In this document: piece after piece, positions 1 to 8,208 of the stretch
Layout of the letters: every line of letters starts with the position of its first letter
How positions within the stretch are numbered: position 1 is the first letter of the stretch
From: Chitinophagales bacterium
GTDB lineage: Bacteria; Bacteroidota; Bacteroidia; Chitinophagales; JADIYW01
Direction of reading: 5' to 3'
Assembly: GCA_023957245.1 (NCBI GenBank)
Contig: JAMLHJ010000002.1
Location: forward strand, 62,001-126,000
DNA length: 64,000 bases
Made by a program: the position numbers and the translations under genes
Notes under the pieces: generated by a model
Told to the model about the DNA's origin: nothing
The model's input: the letters and a program-made list of their open reading frames with translations, nothing else
The model's database searches: none

Positions 1-942
1 AGCCCCTTCATAGACGGATAATGATTTATCTGGAATGACCAAATCTTCATCAACACCTAAAATATTGCCATACCCTTCACATGTCGAACATGCACCGTAA
101 GGTGAATTAAAATTGAAAAGTTGTGCAGAAGGTTGTTCAAAGGAAATGCCATCTAATTCAAATACTGTACTGAAATCATGAGAGGATTCTCCAGGAAAAT
201 CTATTCTACAATATCCCTCACTCAGTTCAAATGCTTGTTGAACGGAGTCTGCCATCCTATGAATAGAATCTTCATCTTTTTTGATAACAGAACGGTCAAT
301 AATGGCATAATTGTTTTTTGCTTGTAATAAACGTTCTAAATCGGTATTTTCATTTTGCAAATCAAGTCTAATAATTTTTTCATTAGAAACAATTCTGTTG
401 ACTCCTTTTGAGATAAGCTCTTCTATTATTGAAGCAGAAAATTGAAGAGGAGCAAGAATTTGATATTTTTTACCTTCTTCATATTGGCAGAGGAAATCAA
501 CTACATCGGAGACTTCATCTTTTTTCACTAATTGTCCAGAAATTGGAGAATAGGTCTTGCCTATTCTGCTGAATAGTAATCGTAGAAAGTCATAAATCTC
601 AGTCAGTGTTCCTACTGTAGAGCGAGTTGTTGTGGCTGTTACCTTTTGTTCGATAGCTATAGCTGGTGACAATCCTTTGATATAATCGACATCAGGCTTC
701 TCCATTCTGTCCAAAAATTGACGGGCATAAGAAGATAAGGATTCTACATAACGGCGCTGACCTTCGGCATAAAGTGTGTCAAATGCTAACGTGGATTTCC
801 CAGAACCAGATACACCGGTAATGACGACCAATTTATTTCTTGGTATTTCTAAAGAAATATTTTTTAGATTATGAGTGCGTGCTCCTTTAATCAATATATT
901 CTTGTTATTTATCGTAGAAATAGGTGCTTGAGTATCAGACAT
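1..942 (-). CDS. uvrA: Excinuclease ABC subunit UvrA, N-terminal part (cut by window edge)
   Basis: Damage-recognition ATPase of nucleotide excision repair, which loads UvrB on lesions. Only the first 314 codons are in the window. The ATG is at 942 and the reading frame stays open to base 1. The translation shows the UvrA opening [16 protein letters not shown], the Walker A loop GVSGSGKST, the block [20 protein letters not shown] and [19 protein letters not shown]. Near the edge it has the first CxxC of a zinc module (CSTCEGYG). The insertion between the ATP-binding and zinc regions resembles UvrA forms common in Bacteroidota, which often carry two uvrA copies, so this may be either paralog. 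It is divergent from the sigma factor at 1108. Confident as UvrA; completeness is not visible. Confidence 0.95.
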   Translation of the reverse strand, partial: MSDTQAPISTINNKNILIKGARTHNLKNISLEIPRNKLVVITGVSGSGKSTLAFDTLYAEGQRRYVESLSSYARQFLDRMEKPDVDYIKGLSPAIAIEQKVTATTTRSTVGTLTEIYDFLRLLFSRIGKTYSPISGQLVKKDEVSDVVDFLCQYEEGKKYQILAPLQFSASIIEELISKGVNRIVSNEKIIRLDLQNENTDLERLLQAKNNYAIIDRSVIKKDEDSIHRMADSVQQAFELSEGYCRIDFPGESSHDFSTVFELDGISFEQPSAQLFNFNSPYGACSTCEGYGNILGVDEDLVIPDKSLSVYEGA

Positions 943-1107
943 TTTTAAAAAAAGTGTTAAAACAACTAAAATATAAGAGTAAAACTAAAATATAACAGTT
1001 TATAGGGATAAAAGGTTAAATCTATTTTGCATAAATTAGTCTTAATATTCAGTTAACATTAAAATAGCCTATGATAAAATTCTACACATTAATAATTGCT
1101 GTAAAAA

Positions 1108-1698
1108 ATGAAGAGGACTTATTGTGTAGAAAAGACAGACTTAGAGCTTGTCAAAGATTATCAAAAGGGCGAAATAGAGGCTTTAAATATCTTAATTCAG
1201 AGGCATAAGAAGAGAGTTTTTACCTCTATTGTTATTTTGGTGAAGGATAAATATCTCGCTGAAGATATTTTTCAAGAAACCTTTGTCAAGGTGATTGATA
1301 GCCTAAAATCTCGTGCATATAAAGAAGAAGGTAAGTTCCTTCCATGGGTAATGCGTATTTCCCATAATCTATGTATTGACTATTTCAGAAAAGTAAAAAG
1401 AAAACCTATTATCGTCGATAGTGAAGGAAATGATATTTTGGAAGGCATTGGATTTCTAGACAACAATGTTGAAGATGTCTGGATAAAGGAGCAAAATGCT
1501 ATGACTTTGAAGCAGTTAATCAAAATATTGCCAGATGAACAAAGAGAAGTATTGGTTTTGAGGCTTTATGCGGAACTGAGCTTTAAAGAAATTGCAGATA
1601 TGACTGATGTCAGTATAAACACGGCACTTGGAAGGATGCGTTATGCACTCATCAACCTTCGTAAAATGATAGAAGAGCAAAAACTACAATTGTATTAA
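1108..1698 (+). CDS. ECF-type RNA polymerase sigma factor
   Basis: A 196-residue sigma-70 family factor that would direct core RNA polymerase to a specific promoter set. Region 2 spans roughly residues 25-95, with the AEDIFQETFVKV and FLPWVMRISHNLCIDYFRK blocks. Region 4, a helix-turn-helix, spans about 130-185 (LPDEQREVLVLRLYAELSFKEIA, then SINTALGRMRYALINLRK). The linker is short and there is no region 3, as in ECF factors. No anti-sigma gene follows: the next genes are an unrelated cassette on the other strand. The downstream side may therefore have been changed by that insertion. It is divergent from uvrA over 165 bases. Its target regulon cannot be read from the sequence. Confidence 0.93.
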   Translation: MKRTYCVEKTDLELVKDYQKGEIEALNILIQRHKKRVFTSIVILVKDKYLAEDIFQETFVKVIDSLKSRAYKEEGKFLPWVMRISHNLCIDYFRKVKRKPIIVDSEGNDILEGIGFLDNNVEDVWIKEQNAMTLKQLIKILPDEQREVLVLRLYAELSFKEIADMTDVSINTALGRMRYALINLRKMIEEQKLQLY

Positions 1699-1770
1699 TA
1701 GCCTTTGCTCTTCTTTCTTATAATTCAAGTTGTTCAACTACCAGTTTACGACTTTGCGAGGGAGCGGACT

Positions 1771-1821
1771 TTTAGCACAAATGCTCAAACGAATAACCGA
1801 ACTTCAAATTTAGCACAAATG
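1771..1821. repeat. 13-bp direct repeat in left border of the methyltransferase cassette
   Basis: The 13-mer TTTAGCACAAATG occurs at 1771-1783 and again at 1809-1821. It lies inside the non-coding stretch 1720-1873 that separates the sigma factor from the cassette. A composite border element is a possible explanation; it encodes no visible protein. Confidence 0.7.
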
Positions 1822-1859
1822 TTGATATGAAGCACTTTACGCGCTTTCTTGCAAAACCG

Positions 1860-1870
1860 AGTTATGGGAA
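1860..1870 (+). repeat. Left copy of 11-bp inverted repeat flanking the cassette
   Basis: AGTTATGGGAA at 1860-1870 is matched in inverted orientation at 5339-5349. The pair encloses exactly the four leftward genes of the cassette; the left copy ends 3 bases before the last stop codon. Boundary of a mobile gene cassette is an inference. Confidence 0.6.
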
Positions 1871-1873
1871 GGG

Positions 1874-3076
1874 TTAATCTTCGTCTTGTGGTATTGGCTC
1901 ATTATTCATAAACGCTTCAAATGCACCAATCGGAGCAAAATCAATATTTATTATGGAATAATCATCTTTATTTCGCCAAAGTCTAACGCTGTCAGTTCCT
2001 TTTTTCTGTAACCATTCACGAGTTACTAATTTTCTATCTTTCAGACCTAAAACATCAATTAAAAGCCATTGTCCGAGTGCAGATTGTCCATAACGTTTTC
2101 CGTTTTCATCTCGTTCGGTATTGCTTCCTGACTGCAAACCTTTCATGTTACTTTGTGTTACCAAAGATGGAATTTTCTTACCATTTGGAAGTTGTAAATA
2201 AAAACGAATTTCTGGTTTATTTTCTTTATTTCCTTGATAACTCTTTTGTACATTTTCAAATTCAAAAATGTCTTTCGTGAAAAAGTTTGGGTACTTTTTG
2301 TGAAACTCTCTCGGAATTGGGATATACACTTCGTTTAACGGTCGTAAAGTAGCACTTCCTTTATTTTTTGGCGCTGCGTTCCATGCATTTAAACCCGATT
2401 TTTCTTCAACTTCTTTTGATTGATAAGAATATAGCGGTAGATAAACTTCTACGATGTTTTTAACAGCAACTTTTGCTTTGTCAATGAAATTAAAATATGC
2501 TTCTAATAAAAATGAAAATGGATCTTCGATAATCTGAATATCAAATTGATGAAGCAAAAGATTGTCCTTTCTTGTGGAATCAAATTTTTGATGGATTTGT
2601 GAATCTCCGAATGTATATCTGTAGTCTTTCTGTCCATCAGACCAATTAAATGATGTAGGAGTTAAATTGAATTTCTTTAAATTGTTCAAATTTATTAATG
2701 GATAAGCACACTCATTGATTACAAATCTACCTTCATCACGAGTTACATAGTGATAAATATTCTTATCTTCCGACAATCCTAATCGGTTATAATCACTTAT
2801 CATTCGTTCATTTTTGATTTCAGAAATTTTATACGCTAATGCCTCAACGTCATTATTTTTAAAAACGCTATTTATTTCATTTTGATATCCTTTGAGCTGC
2901 ATAACCTTTTGGAACGAAGGTTTGCTATGCATCCATGTTTTTAGACCTATCCCTATTCTTTCATCCCCAAATACAGAAACAACATCATGAGGTGTATTCC
3001 TATAGTCAGCAATCTCACTTTTGAAAATTTTGGTAAAAACTGTTTCTTGAAATTTGGAATCAAGATACGGAATCAT
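1874..3076 (-). CDS. Putative restriction-type protein with C-terminal B3-like DNA-binding domain
   Basis: A 400-residue protein, last gene of the cassette. Residues about 225-380 resemble the B3-like DNA-recognition domain of NgoFVII/BfiI/EcoRII-type restriction enzymes. They show KSGLNAWN, RPLNEVYIPIP, a glycine/asparagine-rich middle, GQWLLIDVLGLKDRKLVTREWL, and a final strand ending NIDF. The N-terminal 215 residues do not show the phospholipase-D HxK motif of NgoFVII. They contain D31, D38/E39 and GIGLKTW (42-48, Lys46), which could be a diverged (D/E)xK-type nuclease core. This reading is inference. Gene order with a C5 methyltransferase supports a restriction or effector role. It starts 57 bases after the small CxxC gene. 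Family assignment is from remembered motif patterns only. Confidence 0.6.
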   Translation of the reverse strand: MIPYLDSKFQETVFTKIFKSEIADYRNTPHDVVSVFGDERIGIGLKTWMHSKPSFQKVMQLKGYQNEINSVFKNNDVEALAYKISEIKNERMISDYNRLGLSEDKNIYHYVTRDEGRFVINECAYPLINLNNLKKFNLTPTSFNWSDGQKDYRYTFGDSQIHQKFDSTRKDNLLLHQFDIQIIEDPFSFLLEAYFNFIDKAKVAVKNIVEVYLPLYSYQSKEVEEKSGLNAWNAAPKNKGSATLRPLNEVYIPIPREFHKKYPNFFTKDIFEFENVQKSYQGNKENKPEIRFYLQLPNGKKIPSLVTQSNMKGLQSGSNTERDENGKRYGQSALGQWLLIDVLGLKDRKLVTREWLQKKGTDSVRLWRNKDDYSIINIDFAPIGAFEAFMNNEPIPQDED

Positions 3077-3133
3077 ATTACCTTGCTTTTGGCGAGTTAG
3101 AGAAATCTATTATTCTTTGAGTAAAATTTTTGG

Positions 3134-3340
3134 TTATACTTGAACTAATTTAAAGTTGAGTTTTAAATCACAATCTTTGCAATGAATAGTAGTATTTTCA
3201 TCTACTTCAAAAGCGTTTAAATCAATATTGTAATCATCAGAAAGACTAATTTCGCAGATAGGACAATCAATCGAATCACACATATTTAGTTTGATTGGGA
3301 ACGAATTTACCGAAGGTATTTCTATTGTGTAATTTAACAT
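3134..3340 (-). CDS. Small protein with two CxxC pairs (zinc-ribbon-like)
   Basis: A 68-residue protein with a Cys-rich layout: CDSIDCPIC near residues 21-29 and CKDCDLKL near 54-61. Two CxxC knuckles about 30 residues apart suggest one structural zinc site. There is no signal peptide or membrane segment. Its ATG at 3340 overlaps the end of the upstream DUF3883-like gene by 7 bases, so translation is probably coupled. A role as an adaptor or DNA/protein-binding subunit of the cassette is plausible but unproven; I do not recognise a named family. Confidence 0.7.
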   Translation of the reverse strand: MLNYTIEIPSVNSFPIKLNMCDSIDCPICEISLSDDYNIDLNAFEVDENTTIHCKDCDLKLNFKLVQV

Positions 3341-4104
3341 ACTTCTGATATCAAATGATATTCTTTTGATTCTTTAGACTTGATTATTCTTTCCTCAAAT
3401 TTTAAATTTTTCAAAGGATTTTCAATTGTTAGAAAAGTTGGTAAATCATCTAAATTTAAAACCAAAGTTACGATATAATCATTTTTATATTCTTGAGCTT
3501 TATAATACTCGTTTTCAGTAAGTCTAAATCTTCCTTTCTTCGCTCTAATTCCTTTTATTTCAGCTAAAAATGAACTTTCATTTACATTGATTTGAAAATC
3601 ATAGCCATCTCCATATAAACGAGCATCTTCAATAATTCCATTTTTGAAAATATCAATTGAATTGTAATTGTTCATAAAATACAATTCTGCCTCTAATCCT
3701 GTTTCTTGTAGTTTTTTAAATCTTGATTTTACAATTGGCTTTACTTCAACAAAAACATCTTTAATCTTAAAAATATCTTTCAAAAATAATTTGACAATAT
3801 TTGAATATTCAACTACATTTTCATTTCCAAATAAACTATCAATCAGTAATTTTCTATGAATATAAGCATCTCCTTTTTGCCACCAACCTTTTCTGCTGTT
3901 TTCAAAAAAAGGGTCAAACAAATCCATGCGATTTTTCACAACACTTCCAGTTTCAACTATCCCTATTTCAACAAAATATTCAAAAAATGAAAGTTTAGTT
4001 TTAAAGCCAAATTGCTTGATAAATTCATTATCAAATTTGGCTAATCCATATCCTAATAAATTTAGGATTTCATAATTCTCGTGCTTATTTCCTTTGTTTT
4101 TCAT
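3334..4104 (-). CDS. DUF3883-like putative nuclease subunit
   Basis: A 256-residue protein. The C-terminal half fits the DUF3883 (NO VEIN C-terminal) fold, a PD-(D/E)xK relative. Residues about 136-142 carry a GLEAELYF helix. GDGYDFQI (Asp169) is followed by FLAEIKG (Glu182, Lys184), which gives a D...ExK catalytic pattern, then FRLTENEYYKAQEYKNDYIV. The N-terminal half contains FDPFFENSRKGWWQKGD and is probably a recognition or interaction module. I chose the ATG at 4104. A TTG at 4107 directly abuts the methyltransferase stop, and both genes share one reading frame. It is the likely nuclease of the cassette; specificity is unknown. Confidence 0.68.
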   Translation of the reverse strand: MKNKGNKHENYEILNLLGYGLAKFDNEFIKQFGFKTKLSFFEYFVEIGIVETGSVVKNRMDLFDPFFENSRKGWWQKGDAYIHRKLLIDSLFGNENVVEYSNIVKLFLKDIFKIKDVFVEVKPIVKSRFKKLQETGLEAELYFMNNYNSIDIFKNGIIEDARLYGDGYDFQINVNESSFLAEIKGIRAKKGRFRLTENEYYKAQEYKNDYIVTLVLNLDDLPTFLTIENPLKNLKFEERIIKSKESKEYHLISEVC

Positions 4105-4107
4105 CAA

Positions 4108-5229
4108 TTAAGCAACAAATTTATAATCTTGAAATGCAAAACATTCTTTAGGTGTTAATTTTCTAATTCCAAAATCATCTTTTATCAAAGGAACATTGTG
4201 TCCACCTGCTCCCATATTGGCGGTTAAAGTGGGACAGACATTACTTTTATTTTCTCTTACATAAACTCTCCTCCATTGATAAACCGTATCTTTTTTGGTA
4301 ATCGTTTTTGCGAGCTCAGGATAATATTGGTGAGTTTCAGAATAATAATATTTATCATCTTGTTTGCCTTGTTCCAAAATATCATGAATTGTTTTAGTTA
4401 GCTTAATTTCACTTGGGAATTTAAACTTTTTATAGTTTTTCACTTGTTTTGGATCAAATGCGACAATAAAAATTCGCTCTCTGTTTTGTGGCACGTTTGC
4501 GTGTGTCATTGAGTTCAGCACTTTATGAAACACTTTATAATCTAACTTTTTTTCTAAAATTTCGATGATAACTTTAAAAGTTTTTCCGTTGTCGTGGGAA
4601 ACTAAATTTTTTACATTTTCCAAAAACACAACCTTTGGTCGATGTTTTTCAATAATCTGTTCAATGTCAAAAAATAGAGTTCCTCTTGTGTCGGAAAATC
4701 CTTTTTGATAACCTGCAATCGAAAATGCTTGACAAGGAAAACCTGCACAAAGCACATCAAAATTTGTTGGGATATAATTTTTAGTTTCTCTTTTGGTTAT
4801 ATCTCCAAATGGAATTTCACCAAAATTTTCACGATATGTTCTTTTAGCGTCTTTGTTCCACTCGCTTGTATAAACACATTTCCCTCCAACGCTTTGCATT
4901 GCAATTCTAAAACCTCCAATTCCTGCAAATAAATCTATGAATTTAAAAGTGTAATTTTCAGGCGTTGAAAACGGAACATTTTCAACTTCAAATAAAAATT
5001 GTTGTAGAGCTTCTTCTGCTACAATCGAAATTTCATTTTCGTTTTTATATTCAACGTAGTTTTTAAGAACGGATAATGCGTCTTTTTTGTAATATTTTGA
5101 AACTCCGTTATGTATATTGTGAAGATAATGAGTTAATACGGCTTTCTCTTCTTCAAAAGGTTCAACAAGCCTTGTTTGATAACTTTTGTCATCAAATTCT
5201 TCTATGCTTATTTTCTCTTTTATTAACAT
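4108..5229 (-). CDS. DNA (cytosine-5-)-methyltransferase, C-terminally short
   Basis: It transfers a methyl group from S-adenosylmethionine to C5 of cytosine in a specific DNA site. Visible motifs are I (FIDLFAGIGGFRIA, residues 97-110), the catalytic PCQ loop (GFPCQAFS, Cys166), VI (ENVKN, 204-208), VIII (QNRERI, 248-253) and the start of IX (RKLTPKECFAFQ, 356-367). The protein then ends at residue 373. The usual continuation, with the GNSV/GNAV motif X that completes the cofactor pocket, is absent from both ends of the protein. It carries about 95 extra N-terminal residues. It is the first gene of a leftward four-gene cassette; the next ATG lies 3 bases downstream. Activity is questionable because of the missing motif X. 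Confidence 0.9.
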   Translation of the reverse strand: MLIKEKISIEEFDDKSYQTRLVEPFEEEKAVLTHYLHNIHNGVSKYYKKDALSVLKNYVEYKNENEISIVAEEALQQFLFEVENVPFSTPENYTFKFIDLFAGIGGFRIAMQSVGGKCVYTSEWNKDAKRTYRENFGEIPFGDITKRETKNYIPTNFDVLCAGFPCQAFSIAGYQKGFSDTRGTLFFDIEQIIEKHRPKVVFLENVKNLVSHDNGKTFKVIIEILEKKLDYKVFHKVLNSMTHANVPQNRERIFIVAFDPKQVKNYKKFKFPSEIKLTKTIHDILEQGKQDDKYYYSETHQYYPELAKTITKKDTVYQWRRVYVRENKSNVCPTLTANMGAGGHNVPLIKDDFGIRKLTPKECFAFQDYKFVA

Positions 5230-5338
5230 TTTTATATTTTTCTTATTTAATGTTGTAATTTACAAATTAAAATTCAGTTACGGCAGTTTGGTTCTTTTTA
5301 ACCGAATTTTCTTTTTATGACGAACGTTCAAAAAGCAT

Positions 5339-5349
5339 TTCCCATAACT
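5339..5349 (-). repeat. Right copy of 11-bp inverted repeat flanking the cassette
   Basis: TTCCCATAACT here is the exact reverse complement of 1860-1870. It lies between the methyltransferase start (5229) and the stop of the OmpA-like gene (5353), in a short non-coding stretch. Confidence 0.6.
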
Positions 5350-5352
5350 ATC

Positions 5353-8202
5353 CTATTTGACAAGTTGTATCTCCACTCGCCTAGAATAGTTTAAATCTTT
5401 AGAGCCGTCTTCTTGTCCTGCAGGTAATACACTTATTCTATCTTTCGCTATTCGATGAACATCTAATAGGTACGCTTGTATAGATTGAGCGCGTTTCTCT
5501 GAAAGTTTAAGATTAGCATCTGCATTACCTGTCGGGTCAGCATAGCCTCTTAGTTCCAATTTTAATTCTGAATACTTTTTCAACTGATTGGCTAATTTAT
5601 CTATACTGTTTTTGTATTGGTTGCTGAATGTTGATTTTCCAACACCAAAGAAAATTTTAGTGGAAGGTTGACTCAATAAAGATTCTATCAATTGAGAATT
5701 ATCTTCTTTGGCGGGGATATTTACTTCTTTAATAATCTCTTTTTCAACGACAACAGGAGCTGGTCTTTCTACAGGCTTTTGTAATTGAAGAACAAGTTGT
5801 TGAACGAGCACAAGTAAACTATCTTGATTTGTCTTGATTTCAGTGACTTGATTTTTTAAAGATTCATTTTCTTTTAAAAGGGTTTGATTGAATGTAACCA
5901 ACAACGAGTCTGTCTCTATATCAGACTTTTTCTCCACCTCATTTGAGTCAGAAACCAAATTTTTACTCAATGTGCTGTCTATTTCTATTGAGGGAGTGGC
6001 TTTTGTTTCATTTTCTCTAGATGCCTTTTTGGAGGCTATAAAACCTGGTTTGCCATCATATTCATAGCCAACTTTGATTTTCTTTTTATCTGCTTTCTTT
6101 TCAGCTCTTTTTTCTTTTTTCCCGCCGTTAATTGGAATACTTATTACCGGTTCTATTTTGGGAGTGAACCCTACTTTCTTTGCCTGAGAATTAGCTATTG
6201 TTGCATCTTTTAGTAGCTTCTGATAAAGTAATTCTCGATTTAGAGAATCTATTCTAGCTTGTTGAAGATTTTTTTCAATTGCAGAAATAGGTTTTTCAGG
6301 AGTGTTTTTTAATGCAATACTTAATTGATTTTCGATATCATTAATTCTCTTTTGCAAAGCGATATATTGCTCGTCAGTCTGTACTGGAGCCAATCGTGAT
6401 GTAGATAAATTGGCATTTTGAAAAATTTGATTTTTCAGAGAATCTTCAATCCTTTTTTGACTCTCAATTTGCTTTTTTAATTCTTCCAATTTTGCAGATA
6501 AACTATCTTGTTTTAAGTTTTTTATTTCTGAGATTGTATCTTTCTTTTCAATTACCTCTGGAAGCGTTTTATTGGCTAAAGAATCAGAAGATTTTTCTAG
6601 TGACTTGATTTTATTATTTAAGTCAGAGATTTTTTGTTCTTGGACTTTTGCCAACGAATCCCAATAGACAGAATTATTAGCAATTGCTTCTTTTTGAACT
6701 TTTAATAGATTTTGTAAGCTATCGATTTGTTTTTGATAGGAAATAGAAGGCGTTGTGTCATTATCTTCCTTGCTGACTTCTCTAATAATAGTATCTGCTT
6801 TGACTACTATTTTGTTGCTATCAATAATAGGTTTAACGCTTGAAAGAGTATCGGCTTTAACAACAGAATCAATTTTTGTTGGCAAAGTATCATTGACTTC
6901 CTTGCTGACTTCTCTAATAATAGTATCTGCTTTGATTGTTGTTTTATTGCTATCAATAATAGGTTTGTTAGTTGAAGAAGAATCTTTTATAGCATTTGAG
7001 TCAATCTTTATAAGTAAGGTATCATTTTTAAGATTTTTTGATTGACTGTCTATGGTCTCAGCATCCTTTATATTTTTATTGCTATTTGAAGTATCTGTCC
7101 TTTGAGTATTGTTTTCTATTCTTTGAATTTGTGCATGAATGTCTGTTAAAACTATCAAGATAGAATCTTCAACACTTATAGAAGGAATTGTGTCTAGCTG
7201 TATAATAGTTTTTGTGCTATCATTGATTTGTGTTGATATTGTATCAATTTCTTCTTTTAATGCTTTAGGGTAAAATACAGGAGGTTTGAATTTTGGTTTT
7301 ATTCTACTTGCAATATTGAAAGATAAACCTGCACTCACATAAAGATAGGAGTCATTAATACCTTTTTTATTATTGAGATTTCTTCTTTGATTACCTATTA
7401 CTCCAGCAGGGTCAGCAGCATATAATATAAATGGGTCTGAAATTTCTTGACGAATAGGGAGATCTCCAACATTATCCAAATAATCTGTCATTGCATAGGT
7501 GTATTGTGCATCAATAACAAGAGATGCTGCATTCCCTAATTTCATTTTCACACCTAATCCAATAGGAATCTGCCATTTGAATTTGTTGTAAGATTTTTCA
7601 ATTTCTAATTGACGCAAATTGGTTTCATATTGATAATCTCTTTTAACAAGTTGGGCATTATTAGCGTCGGGACTATCTTGAGAAATATCTCTGATTGTTT
7701 GGTCTGACCAATAATAATAAGATTGCCCTCCTTCTCTTTTCAAATCTCCATAAACATCAAATAGACCTACTCCAATTCCTGCTTTCAGGTAAGCATTGAT
7801 AAATGGCACTTTACTGCGTTTGGATACATTTCCAAAATAGTAAACAAATTCAGTATTGATATCGTGGATTTTTGTTCTGAAATTAAGAGATCTATTGAAA
7901 TTTTCACTGACTTGATTGAGCCAGCCGTTTGGTGCTCTATCGCTTCCTAGAAAATGACCATTTACTGATTCCAATCGCCAATAAAGCCCAGCTTTTTTTG
8001 TCAAGACTCTTTCAACATAGAAATGGTATCCCAAATCTTGAATTTGAGCATTGACAAATTTATCAGACAAGTCGCCGTAATAAGTTAGTGAACCTATCCC
8101 TCCTCCAACATGCCACTTATGCCATTGCGCTTGAGTCGGGAATAGATATAGTATGAGTGCAAGGGAAAGAATCGCTTGCTTTATTTTAAAATTTTTGACC
8201 AT
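5353..8202 (-). CDS. OmpA-family outer-membrane protein with N-terminal barrel and repetitive linker
   Basis: A 949-residue envelope protein. Residues 1-26 are a signal peptide ending FPTQAQ. Residues about 28-310 form a beta-barrel-like region typical of Bacteroidota (GGGIGSLTYYGDLSD, several aromatic-ended strands). A long Ser/Asp/Lys-rich, partly coiled-coil linker (about 315-840) follows. It includes a 44-residue duplicated unit encoded by a 132-bp spaced DNA repeat. The last 105 residues are an OmpA peptidoglycan-binding domain (FGVGKSTFSNQYKNSIDKLA, LRGYADPTGNADANLKLSEKRA, YSRRVEIQL). It probably tethers the outer membrane to the cell wall. It is the second gene after the 390-residue protein at 8209, only 6 bases apart, so likely one operon. 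Confidence 0.88.
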   Translation of the reverse strand: MVKNFKIKQAILSLALILYLFPTQAQWHKWHVGGGIGSLTYYGDLSDKFVNAQIQDLGYHFYVERVLTKKAGLYWRLESVNGHFLGSDRAPNGWLNQVSENFNRSLNFRTKIHDINTEFVYYFGNVSKRSKVPFINAYLKAGIGVGLFDVYGDLKREGGQSYYYWSDQTIRDISQDSPDANNAQLVKRDYQYETNLRQLEIEKSYNKFKWQIPIGLGVKMKLGNAASLVIDAQYTYAMTDYLDNVGDLPIRQEISDPFILYAADPAGVIGNQRRNLNNKKGINDSYLYVSAGLSFNIASRIKPKFKPPVFYPKALKEEIDTISTQINDSTKTIIQLDTIPSISVEDSILIVLTDIHAQIQRIENNTQRTDTSNSNKNIKDAETIDSQSKNLKNDTLLIKIDSNAIKDSSSTNKPIIDSNKTTIKADTIIREVSKEVNDTLPTKIDSVVKADTLSSVKPIIDSNKIVVKADTIIREVSKEDNDTTPSISYQKQIDSLQNLLKVQKEAIANNSVYWDSLAKVQEQKISDLNNKIKSLEKSSDSLANKTLPEVIEKKDTISEIKNLKQDSLSAKLEELKKQIESQKRIEDSLKNQIFQNANLSTSRLAPVQTDEQYIALQKRINDIENQLSIALKNTPEKPISAIEKNLQQARIDSLNRELLYQKLLKDATIANSQAKKVGFTPKIEPVISIPINGGKKEKRAEKKADKKKIKVGYEYDGKPGFIASKKASRENETKATPSIEIDSTLSKNLVSDSNEVEKKSDIETDSLLVTFNQTLLKENESLKNQVTEIKTNQDSLLVLVQQLVLQLQKPVERPAPVVVEKEIIKEVNIPAKEDNSQLIESLLSQPSTKIFFGVGKSTFSNQYKNSIDKLANQLKKYSELKLELRGYADPTGNADANLKLSEKRAQSIQAYLLDVHRIAKDRISVLPAGQEDGSKDLNYSRRVEIQLVK
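6765..6966. repeat. Two 70-bp repeats, 132-bp period, inside the OmpA-like gene
   Basis: Bases 6765-6834 recur with few changes at 6897-6966. The period is 132 bp, which is 44 codons, so the frame is kept. The encoded unit reads PIIDSNK, KADTIIREVSKE, NDT. It is a segmental duplication within the low-complexity linker. Confidence 0.85.
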
Positions 8203-8208
8203 GATTAA

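Noticed and set aside
6755-7045. Hydrophobic 96-codon frame opposite the OmpA-like gene
   Set aside because: It is the antisense shadow of the repetitive linker; its repeats mirror the linker codons and no signal or family is seen.
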